NCBI GenBank assembly: GCA_963786675.1
Contig: CAWAZY010000003.1
Location: forward strand, 186,001-250,000
Length of the DNA: 64,000 nt
Source of the DNA: JAGVSR01 sp963786675
Lineage (GTDB): Bacteria; Pseudomonadota; Alphaproteobacteria; Rhizobiales; Hyphomicrobiaceae
Direction of reading: 5' to 3'
Shown: piece by piece, positions 53,605-61,408 of the stretch
Layout of the letters: each line of letters opens with the position of its first letter
Numbering within the stretch: position 1 is the first letter of the stretch
Translations under genes and position numbers: made by a program
The notes under the pieces: generated by a model
The model's database searches: none
What the model was told of the DNA's origin: nothing
What the model saw: only the letters and a program-made list of their open reading frames with translations

Positions 53605-54946
53605 ATGAGCCGACTTGCGGGTTTGGCGCTGGCCATAGCTATACTGGCCGTCGTCGCGTTGATGGGCGGCGGTTTCGCCCAGCCGGTGGACGCGGCGTCG
53701 TACAAGTTGTGCGCGATGCGGCAAGGGCAAAAAGGCCCGTGTACCTGCGAAGTCAAAGGCGGCACGCCCGGTGAATTCTTCACCGTCAGTCGCAGCCGCT
53801 GCCGGAGCGCGGTCAAACCGGCCCCGCCCGCTGCCGCAGCAGCAAATGAAACCGCCGCAGCGCCCGTCGAAGCCACGGCACCGGCCAACGAGGCGCCCGC
53901 GGCCGGCGCGTCATCGATCGAAACCGGAGCGACCTCCAAATCGGATGATGCGGTCGCGCAGTCGGCAGCCCCCGTCAGCGCGGCCTCGCCGTCCGCCAAT
54001 CGCCGGCTCTTGGCAGTCCGCGCGCGTGGTGTTCTCAACTGTGGGATCAATCCGGATCTGCTCGGCTTTGCCAAGCGGACCGCGGCAGGCGCGTGGACCG
54101 GAATCGATGCCGACTTCTGCCGCGCGGTGGCCGCCGCCGTGCTTGGCGATGCAGGCAAGGTCGCATTCATTCCCGTCGAAACCAATGACCGCTTCGAAGC
54201 GCTGACGACAGGCGCGGTCGATATTCTGTCCCGCAACACAACGTGGACCATGGACCGCGACGTGGATATGGCGCTCGAATTCGCCGGCATCCTCTATTTC
54301 GACGGACAGGGCTTCCTGACCAGCGACGCGCGCGGTCTGGTGTCCGCGCAACAGTTGGGCGGCGCGACGATCTGCGTTGAGCAGGGCACGACGTCGGAAG
54401 CCAACATGAAATACTACTTCGCGGCACATAAGGTGGAGGTCGTCGCCAAAACGTTCGCCAACCGGGCGGAGTTGCTGAAGGCCTACGTGGATGGCACATG
54501 CGAAGCGATCACGGGAGACAGGTCCGGTCTTTTTGCTGACCGCGCCGAACTGGAAAACCCTGAAGTCGCATGCCATTCTGCCCGAGATCATTTCGAAGGA
54601 ACCGCTGGGGCCAGTTGTCCTGCAGTCCGATCGGGAATGGGTGGAGATCGTCCGCTGGACATTGGCAGGTCTGGTCAATGCCGAGGAAGTCGGTCTCGAC
54701 AAAGCGACGGCCATGGGCAGTGAGGCGCTGAAGGACGACGCGCTGCGTCTGGTCGAGGGTGCCGGCCGCAGCGGAACGACTTTGGGTCTTTCAAAAACCT
54801 GGCTGCGCGATGCGGTGGGCGCGGGCGGCCACTACGGTGAAATCTTCGAGGCCAATCTCGGCAAGGGTTCTCCCCTGGGCATGGACCGGGGGATCAATGC
54901 CTTGTGGAAACGGGGCGGTCTCGTCTACGCGCCGCCGATGTGGTGA
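53605..54946 (+). pseudogene. Amino-acid ABC transporter substrate-binding protein with N-terminal Cys-rich domain, frameshifted once
   Basis: The N-terminus has a signal peptide (LALAIAILAVVALMGGGFA), a short domain with four cysteines (YKLCAMRQGQKGPCTCEVKG, SRSRCRS) and an Ala/Pro-rich linker. From residue ~135 the AapJ-like solute-binding domain begins (RGVLNCGINPDLLGF, GIDADFCRAVAAAVLGD, FEALTTGAVDILSRNTTWT). The frame changes near 54565 (after AELENPE, resuming as SHAILPEIISKEPLGP), like one extra base, and runs to the stop with IGALWKRGG-like NALWKRGGLVYAPPMW. AAGGAG precedes ATG 53605. No permease or ATPase gene is adjacent. Confidence 0.8.
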
Positions 54947-54961
54947 GGCGGAATTCACCGC

Positions 54962-56251
54962 ATGTTTTTCAGTTTGCGCGCAACCCGTAGGTCCTTTGAC
55001 GTCCCCCCGCGATCCCGCGCGGCGGGCCGCTGGATCACCGCCGGGCGATTGACCGGCGCCCTCCTCATGTTCCTGGTGACGTATCTTGACGGTGCTCTGG
55101 CACGCACGCGAACGCCGCCGCCTGAACCCAGCCGTGAAGTCTGGATCAGCCAGCAGGGCATTGCCGTCATGGAACAGGCGCTGGCGCGGTACCGCCAGCT
55201 TGCGGCCCAGGGCGACGGCCCGCGCCTGCCGGATCGCACGACGTTACGGCCAGGCGACACCAGCCCCGCCGTCGCGGATCTGCGCCGCCGCCTTGAATTG
55301 ATGGGCGATCTCGCGCCGGGACAGTCATCCGACCGCTACGGGTATGATATGGCGCTGGAAGCCGCTGTGAAGCGCTTCCAATTGCGCAACGGTGTTGAGC
55401 CGACCGGGATCGTCTACGGAATTACGCAGCGTCTGTTGAATGTGACCTTTGCTACGCGCGCGCGCCAGCTTGAACTCAATATCGGCCGGATGCGCGAACT
55501 GGCGCCTAAACTGGCAGCCGAGCCGCGTTCCATCCTGATGAACGCGGCGAGTTTTGAACTTCAGGGCATCCGGGGCGGCGTGGTTGAACTGACCAGCCGC
55601 ACCATCGCTGGTAAGCGCGCGACACCGACGCCGGTCGTGTCGGCCTCCGTCCAGGCGCTCAATACGCTGCCGTACTGGCACGTGCCGGGAACCATTGCCA
55701 AGGCGGCGTTGATCCCCATGATCCGCAAGGATCCAGGTTATCTCTACAAGGAAAAGATCCGCGTTTTCTCCAGTTTCGGCGGCGAGGAAATCGATCCGGC
55801 GACGGTCAACTGGTGGAGTGATGAAGCGAACCGCTACGTCTTCCGGCAGGATCCGGGTGACCACAACGCGCTGGGTGTCCTGCGCTTCGACATGCCCAAC
55901 AAGCACATCGTCTACATGCACGACACGCCGATGAAAAATCTGTTCGGCTACTTCGAGCGCGCGGTGAGCGCCGGCTGTGTGCGCGTGCAGAATTTTTGGG
56001 GTCTCGCCGATTCGATTCTCGACGGTCAGGACGGCCTTTCGGCCGCGGAGCTGCAGAGCCGTGTCGATACGGGCGTGCAATCAACGGTGAAATTGAAGCG
56101 GGCGGTGCCGGTGCACTTCATCTACCTGACCGCGTGGGCTGAGAATGGCGCCGTGCAGTTTCGCAACGATCTCTACAATCGCGATGCCAGCGCTTTCGAC
56201 AGCGGCGAGGACGTCGCCGCGCGGCCTTCCGGTTTGACCGTTGCACCCTAA
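54962..56251 (+). CDS. L,D-transpeptidase (YkuD family) with peptidoglycan-binding domain
   Basis: The 429-residue protein has an N-terminal membrane/signal segment (LTGALLMFLVTYLDGALA), a PG_binding_1 domain (LRPGDTSPAVADLRRRLELMG, GYDMALEAAVKRFQLRNGVEPTG in parts) and a YkuD catalytic domain with YMHDTPMKNLF and the nucleophile motif SAGCVRVQN. This is the YcbB-like layout that forms 3-3 crosslinks in peptidoglycan. It lies 15 bases after the solute-binding gene on the same strand. Confidence 0.93.
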   Translation: MFFSLRATRRSFDVPPRSRAAGRWITAGRLTGALLMFLVTYLDGALARTRTPPPEPSREVWISQQGIAVMEQALARYRQLAAQGDGPRLPDRTTLRPGDTSPAVADLRRRLELMGDLAPGQSSDRYGYDMALEAAVKRFQLRNGVEPTGIVYGITQRLLNVTFATRARQLELNIGRMRELAPKLAAEPRSILMNAASFELQGIRGGVVELTSRTIAGKRATPTPVVSASVQALNTLPYWHVPGTIAKAALIPMIRKDPGYLYKEKIRVFSSFGGEEIDPATVNWWSDEANRYVFRQDPGDHNALGVLRFDMPNKHIVYMHDTPMKNLFGYFERAVSAGCVRVQNFWGLADSILDGQDGLSAAELQSRVDTGVQSTVKLKRAVPVHFIYLTAWAENGAVQFRNDLYNRDASAFDSGEDVAARPSGLTVAP

Positions 56252-56283
56252 AGGTCCAGACGCTTCGCTTCGCGCCAGCACGG

Positions 56284-56970
56284 TTATCCGTCCCCGTTCC
56301 CGGTCCCATTATCCGCGTCCCAGCCTTCCTGGCCGATCAGCGGCACGAACCGCACATGCGAAAGGACCTCCCGGCGATAGTCGTCCGGACCCAGCCGGGT
56401 GATGCGGAAAAGTGTCTGCTCGGAGGGTTCCGGGCCGATGGGCACGACGAGCCGCCCACCGGTCTTGAGTTGCGACATGAGCGTGCGCGGTTCGGAGGGC
56501 GCACCGGCGGAGACGAGAATGGCGTCGAAGGGAGCCTCTTCCGGCCAGCCCCGTGTGCCGTCGTTGGCCCTGACTTGCACCTGTCCGTAACCCGCTGCTG
56601 TCAGGTTGGACCGCGCCAGCCTCGCCAGTTCGGGAACGCGCTCGATGGTAAAGACGCCGGCGCAGAGTTCGGCCAGGACCGCCGCCGCGTATCCAGATCC
56701 GCTACCGATTTCCAGCAAACGGTCCTCAGGTCCGATCCGCAGGGCCTCGGCCATTTCCGCGACGACGTAAGGCTGCGAAATCGTCTGACCAGATCCGATA
56801 GGTAACGGGCGGTCGGAATAGGCAAGATCCCGATCGATCGGCCGCACGAAAGCCTCGCGCGGAACCCGGCCCATTGCGTCCAGGACGCGCGCATCGGTGA
56901 TCCCGCGCGCTGCCAGTTGCCGTGAAACCATCACGGCGCGGGCACTGCTGTGGTCTTCGGCTCTTGCCAT
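56284..56970 (-). CDS. pcm: Protein-L-isoaspartate O-methyltransferase
   Basis: The 228-residue protein starts with MARAEDHSSARAVMVSRQLAARGITDARVLDAMGRVPREAFV (in parts) and has the active-site loop IGSGQTISQPYVVAEM, the SAM motif LEIGSGSGYAAAVLAEL and FDAILVSAGAPSEP. PCMT methylates isoaspartyl residues to start protein repair. It converges on the L,D-transpeptidase, with 32 bases between the genes. Confidence 0.95.
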   Translation of the reverse strand: MARAEDHSSARAVMVSRQLAARGITDARVLDAMGRVPREAFVRPIDRDLAYSDRPLPIGSGQTISQPYVVAEMAEALRIGPEDRLLEIGSGSGYAAAVLAELCAGVFTIERVPELARLARSNLTAAGYGQVQVRANDGTRGWPEEAPFDAILVSAGAPSEPRTLMSQLKTGGRLVVPIGPEPSEQTLFRITRLGPDDYRREVLSHVRFVPLIGQEGWDADNGTGNGDG

Positions 56971-57136
56971 CGCATCCCTGCCTTGGCTGGTTGCGCGTCA
57001 ACCTTTGTGCCACCATGCCGCCGCTGACTGCGTTGCGTGAAGTCAAGTGCTGCCGATGGGCCGCGGCTGGCATTTCGGGGGCAGGGCCGGGTCGCGTCAT
57101 AGCCAGGTCCCTCAGCGGCCAGATCCAGAGATGGCC

Positions 57137-57439
57137 TCAGCCCTCCTGGGGGCCTTCGAGCCGAGCGCGCGCGACGGCAATGGTTTGAGGTGCAACACCG
57201 CAATGACCGGAGAAGACGAGCAGCAGGCTTTCGTCGGCCAGCAGGTAATCCAGCGCGGCCTGTTGCACCGCGACCGTCCCGGCATTTTCGCGCAAGGTTT
57301 CCGGCTCAATGCCGGTCAGGCCCAGGAAGCGTGTCAGGCGGCGCGGGTCCTCGGCCAGAAAGCCCAGACAGTTCAAAGCCATGGCCTCCGCGTCGTCGCG
57401 GCTGAGGGGCGCGGGCTTGGAGGGCTTGAAGGCGCTCAT
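57137..57439 (-). CDS. DUF3572 family protein
   Basis: The 100-residue helical protein contains AEAMALNCLGFLAEDPRRLTRFL in parts, GIEPETLREN and YLLADESLLLVFSGHCGV, which is the DUF3572 pattern known in alphaproteobacteria next to divK. Function unknown. It is divergent from divK with 146 bases between, which hold the divK promoter. Confidence 0.88.
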   Translation of the reverse strand: MSAFKPSKPAPLSRDDAEAMALNCLGFLAEDPRRLTRFLGLTGIEPETLRENAGTVAVQQAALDYLLADESLLLVFSGHCGVAPQTIAVARARLEGPQEG

Positions 57440-57585
57440 CGCACAGGTTCCGAATTGGCCGGGAATGCTTGTCCTTAGGGCTTTGTTTTAAACTGTTGGT
57501 TACTGCTTCATGCGCAAACTACAGGCAAGGCGTCCTCTACCAGAATCGGTGCATGACGGTCCGGGCAGACTGGGGTTTTCCGGTA

Positions 57586-58021
57586 ATGGTCTTCCAAGAA
57601 CCAGCATTGGCCGTAGAGGAGCGTACGCGGGACGTGCGGCCGCGCAAGAAGCTTGTCCTCATCGTCGAGGACAACGAGCTGAACATGAAACTCTTTCATG
57701 ACCTGCTCGATGCGCACGGTTATCGAGACGATCCAGACGCGCAATGGGTTCGACGCCATCGCTTTGGCGCGCGAGCACAAGCCCGATCTCATCTTGATGG
57801 ATATCCAGCTGCCCGAGGTCTCGGGCCTGGAAGTGACCAAGTGGCTGAAGGAAGACGACGAACTGCGCAGCATCCCCGTTGTCGCAGTGACGGCGTTCGC
57901 CATGAAGGGCGATGAAGAGCGTATTCGCTCCGGCGGCTGCGAGGCCTATGTCTCCAAGCCCATTTCAGTCGTGATGTTCCTCGAGACAGTTCGCCGGTTC
58001 GCCGGTGAGCTTCGCAGCTGA
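57586..58021 (+). pseudogene. divK: Single-domain response regulator DivK, one frameshift as sequenced
   Basis: The frame from 57586 reads RKKLVLIVEDNELNMKLFHDLLDAHGY. It then changes near 57724 (an extra C in TATCGAG), and the second frame continues ETIQTRNGFDAIALAREH, LILMDIQLPEVSGLEVTKWLKEDDEL (in parts) and VVAVTAFAMKGDEERIRSGG with the phospho-acceptor D in LMDIQLP and KP in VSKPIS. Corrected, it is a normal DivK, which controls PleC/DivJ/DivL signalling and hence CtrA. DivK is essential in several alphaproteobacteria, so a base-level error is the likely cause. The start could also be GTG 57634. It precedes pleD as is usual. Confidence 0.9.
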
Positions 58022-58046
58022 TGAAGTTCTGTATCCGAGTATCCGA

Positions 58047-59417
58047 ATGACTGCCCGAGTCCTTGTCGTCGATGACATCCTAGCCAACGTCAAACTACTC
58101 GAAGCCCGGCTCTCGGCCGAGTATTTCGAGGTTGTGACCGCGTTCAGCGGTCCGGAGGCACTGGAGATTTGCGCCCGTGAGCGCATCGATGTCGTACTGC
58201 TGGACGTCATGATGCCGGGCATGGACGGCTTCGAAGTCTGCCGCCAGATCAAGGCGAACCCCGACACGCAGCACGTACCGGTGATCATGGTGACGGCGCT
58301 CGATCAGCCGTCCGACAAGATCCAGGGGCTGGAAAACGGCGCCGACGACTTTCTGACCAAGCCCGTGGACGATATCGCGCTGATTACGCGCGTGAAGAAC
58401 CTCGCGCGCTTGAAAATGCTCAATGATGAGATGATGATGCGGGCCTCGACTTCGCGTCAGATGGGGCTCGGCGATAGTGCGGCGCTGCAAAAGGCGTTGA
58501 ATGCGCGTGCCGGCCGTATCCTCCTCGTGGACGATCATCCCCGGTCAGCGACCCGGCTGGTGGAAGCGCTGTCCAAGACCAACGATACCTTCGTGGAGCG
58601 CGATCCGCAGGCTGCGCTGATCAAGCTGGCCGAGCACAACTTCGATCTGCTGCTCGTCAGTCTCAGCCTCAATAACGCCGACGGGCTGCGGCTGTGCTCG
58701 CAGGTGCGCTCACTGGACCGCACGCGGCACCTGCCGATCATCATCCTGGTGGAGCCCGGTGACGAAGCGCGGCTTTTGCGCGGTCTGGACATGGGCGTGA
58801 ACGACTACCTGATGCGCCCCATCGACCGTCACGAAATGCTGGCGCGCATCAAGACTCAGATCAAGCGCAAGCGCTTCACCGACTATCTGCGCAACCGGCT
58901 CGAGGAAAGCGTCGAACTGGCCATCACGGATCCGCTTACCGGACTGCACAACCGCCGCTATATGGAAACGCACCTGCGCACGCTCGTCGAAGACAGCATC
59001 CGCACCGGCCGCCCGCTCTCGATCCTGGTCAGCGACATCGACCACTTCAAGAGCGTCAATGATACCCACGGCCATGACGGCGGCGACGTCGTGCTGCGCG
59101 AGTTCGCGGCCCGCCTGCGCCGCAACACGCGCGGGATCGATCTTGCCTGCCGCTTGGGCGGCGAGGAGTTCTTGATCATCATGCCGGAGACCGATCTGGC
59201 GCGGGCTTATCAGGTCGCGGAGCGTACGCGCGCCATGGTTGCGTCCGAGCCGTTCCAAGTCAGTCCGGACGTCAAAATTCGCGTCACCGCGAGCGTTGGC
59301 ATTGCAACTCTCGAAAGTACCGACGATACGCCCGAATCTATTTTCAAGCGCGCGGACAACGCTCTGTACGCCGCCAAGCGCCGTGGACGTAACCGCGTGG
59401 CTGCCGACGCGGCGTAG
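58047..59417 (+). CDS. pleD: Diguanylate cyclase response regulator PleD
   Basis: The 456-residue protein has REC1 (1-125) with the phospho-acceptor D53 in VVLLDVMMPGMDG, a degenerate REC2 (155-275) that has Ser where the Asp should be (LLLVSLSLNN), and a GGDEF domain with the active site GGEEF (371-375). The inhibitory site RGID (362-365) is exactly five residues before it. PleD makes c-di-GMP at the stalked/old pole in Caulobacter and drives the swarmer-to-stalked change. The ATG at 58047 opens with TARVLVVDD. The longer frame starts at 58005. Downstream of divK, probably one operon. Confidence 0.96.
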   Translation: MTARVLVVDDILANVKLLEARLSAEYFEVVTAFSGPEALEICARERIDVVLLDVMMPGMDGFEVCRQIKANPDTQHVPVIMVTALDQPSDKIQGLENGADDFLTKPVDDIALITRVKNLARLKMLNDEMMMRASTSRQMGLGDSAALQKALNARAGRILLVDDHPRSATRLVEALSKTNDTFVERDPQAALIKLAEHNFDLLLVSLSLNNADGLRLCSQVRSLDRTRHLPIIILVEPGDEARLLRGLDMGVNDYLMRPIDRHEMLARIKTQIKRKRFTDYLRNRLEESVELAITDPLTGLHNRRYMETHLRTLVEDSIRTGRPLSILVSDIDHFKSVNDTHGHDGGDVVLREFAARLRRNTRGIDLACRLGGEEFLIIMPETDLARAYQVAERTRAMVASEPFQVSPDVKIRVTASVGIATLESTDDTPESIFKRADNALYAAKRRGRNRVAADAA

Positions 59418-59929
59418 GCGGGTTCGCGCCAACTTATTCAGATAAAAAGGAAAAGCAAAAACTTGGCCACCGAAAAGGCACCGCTACGGGGCGGGTCATT
59501 CGGAGGTTGACTTACATATGTAGTGTGCGGATGATCCGGGTCTTGGCGTTTGTCTCTTGCCCGCAACACGTCAAGAGAATTTCTTGAAACCGACCCGATC
59601 CTCTGTCACATTCGGGCGTCGCTGAGAGGCGTTCATGGCACTGACGACCTGTCTGCTGTGGACGTGATGCGACATGAGACAAGGGAATACCAGGCAGGAC
59701 GTCAACGCCCTCTATGACCATCGCCTGGTCACGACGCCAGGGTCCGTGATCTTCTCGGAATGCTAACCCCGCTGCCGAGCGGTTACGGACCCTGGTCCCC
59801 TCTCCCCAAAAAAATTGGGATTGCCCAACCGCGCGAATGACCTGCGCGGTGCACGTCGTCAGACCGCCGCGGGCGTTCAATCGTCCCGGGACGGCCAAGA
59901 GCAAAGGGTAAACGGCGGAACGTCCGGAC
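59418..59929. other. Intergenic region with two adjacent hairpins, possible structured RNA
   Basis: No gene is supported in these 512 bases. TGACCA (59715-59720) pairs with TGGTCA (59726-59731). Six bases later CCAGGGTCCGT (59737-59747) pairs perfectly with ACGGACCCTGG (59785-59795), with an inner CTCGG/CCGAG stem. The frame 59512-59982 on the minus strand overlaps rpmG antisense and has no family features. The hairpins lack T-tracts, so they are not simple terminators. Confidence 0.45.
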
Positions 59930-60097
59930 TTACTTGATCTTCGTTTCCTTGAACTCGACGTGCTTGCGCGCGACGGGATCATACTTCTTGAAAACGAGCT
60001 TTTCGGTCGACGTGCGCGGGTTCTTCTTGGTGACGTAGAAGAAGCCGGTGCCGGCCGTCGACAGGAGCTTGATCTTCTGCGTTACGGGCTTGGCCAT
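59930..60097 (-). CDS. rpmG: 50S ribosomal protein L33
   Basis: The 55-residue protein reads KPVTQKIKLLSTAGTGFFYV, TKKNPRTSTEKLVFKKYDP and ARKHVEFKETKIK, a clear L33 of the cysteine-free type. It is a large-subunit protein near the E site. Length is standard. It follows the NUDIX gene on the same strand with a 69-base gap. Confidence 0.98.
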   Translation of the reverse strand: MAKPVTQKIKLLSTAGTGFFYVTKKNPRTSTEKLVFKKYDPVARKHVEFKETKIK

Positions 60098-60166
60098 GGG
60101 AAGAACCTTGAAAAACAGTCGCGGAGTGCGCGGGAAGGCCGGAACATACCCACGGGGCCTGACAAG

Positions 60167-60894
60167 TCAAGCCGACAGCGGGCGTTGGGACAACAACACG
60201 CGCTTGAAGGCCCCGCCGCGCCAGAAATAACAGGGAATCCCGTCCGTTGCGCGCCCTTCGAGGGCGTCGGACAGGTCCTTCAGGACCCTCACGGTCACAC
60301 CCGGCAAATCCAGCCTGGAGATTTCGTCGAGGGTAAACCAGTCGATGCGGGTCAGTTCCCCGTCGGTGCGAAACGCGCCCGCGCCGTGAGGACTGCCGTC
60401 GGTCATGAAAAAACGTGTGTCGTAGCGGCGCGGACGGCCGGGCGGTGTGACGGCGCGCGCGACGTAGCGGATACGGCTGAGATCGGGCACGAAACCCCGG
60501 CCCAGGATGTCGTGCCAGCCTGCGTCAGGGGATAGGCCGTCCGGGTGGCGGTCGCAGGCAAACAGATGACCGGTTTCCTCAAAGGTTTCCCGGACAGCTG
60601 CCACGGCCAGGGCCCGGGCCAGCGCGGCGCGGCGCACGCCCTTGATGCCGGTTCCGAGACGTGCCGCCTCTCCGGACGGCACCTCGCCGCGGGTGGCGAT
60701 GGCGGCATCGGCGGCTTCAAGGCGTCCGCCTGGAAACACATACTTGTCCGGAAGGAAGACGACGTCGGGCCGGCGGCGGCCCATCAACAGCCGGGGCTCG
60801 CCGGAAGAGTCCGGTCGACGACGATCAGCGTGGCGGCCGGGATTGTGCGCACGGGCCGCCCCAATGCGGGTCCGGCCGGCGGCGCGCCACTCAC
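60167..60894 (-). pseudogene. NUDIX hydrolase, one frameshift near the N-terminus as sequenced
   Basis: The N-terminus (GTG 60894, overlapping the DUF983 stop as GTGA) reads PAGPALGRPVRTIPAATLIVVDR. The frame then changes near 60815, as if one base were missing, and continues SSGEPRLLMGRRRPDVVFLPDKYVFPGGRLEAAD in parts. The Nudix-type helix is in the REVRETFEETGHLF region (AVAAVRETFEETGHLFA). Then come RYVARAVTPPGRPRRYDTRFFM (in parts) and WFTLDEISRLDLPG. This is the alphaproteobacterial NUDIX family found between DUF983 and rpmG. Substrate unknown. Confidence 0.82.
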
Positions 60895-61334
60895 GGTTGC
60901 GCGGCGGGCTGCGGAATCTCGTCCTCGTCGGACAGCCCACCAAAACCATGCATGCGCAGCGCCCACTGCAAACCGACCAGCGCGCCCTTGACGCGCGGCA
61001 GCAGCCAAAGGCTAAGGATCAGCGTCAGCGGCAGCCAGATGACGAGATGAACCCACGTCTCGGGCGCATAGGATTTTTCCAGCAGCAAAAGCCCGCCGAT
61101 GACGATGTGCCCCACGATGAACATGGTGAAATAGGGCGGGGCATCGTCGGCGCGCTGATGGTGCAGTTCCTCGCCGCAGTTGGGGCAGGCGGGCGCGACC
61201 TCCAGGTAGCTTTGGTACATGCGGCCCTCGCCGCATGCCGGGCAGCGGCACTTGAGACCACGCATGATCGACGTAAACGTGTCGCGATCGGATGCGGGCG
61301 CTGCAGGATCGTTCGTATAAGTTATCTGTGTCAT
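60891..61334 (-). CDS. DUF983 membrane protein with zinc-ribbon-like cysteines
   Basis: The 147-residue protein has two CxxC pairs (KCRCPACGEGRMYQSYL and PACPNCGEELHHQRADD) and two transmembrane helices (MFIVGHIVIGGLLLLEKSY and LVIWLPLTLILSLWLLP). It matches DUF983, whose function is unknown. The ATG at 61334 gives the usual short lead. Its stop overlaps the NUDIX start by four bases. It is 74 bases downstream of rnr. Confidence 0.93.
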   Translation of the reverse strand: MTQITYTNDPAAPASDRDTFTSIMRGLKCRCPACGEGRMYQSYLEVAPACPNCGEELHHQRADDAPPYFTMFIVGHIVIGGLLLLEKSYAPETWVHLVIWLPLTLILSLWLLPRVKGALVGLQWALRMHGFGGLSDEDEIPQPAAQP

Positions 61335-61408
61335 GACCAGGAGGGTGCGGGCGATCGTGAGTTCAGTCAAGCGCGTCACGGGCGCGCGGTTGTGGGCTTC
61401 GCACCGGC

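Noticed and set aside
59512..59982. 156-codon minus-strand frame in the pleD-rpmG gap
   Set aside because: Overlaps rpmG in another frame, crosses the hairpins and shows no domain or sensible composition.
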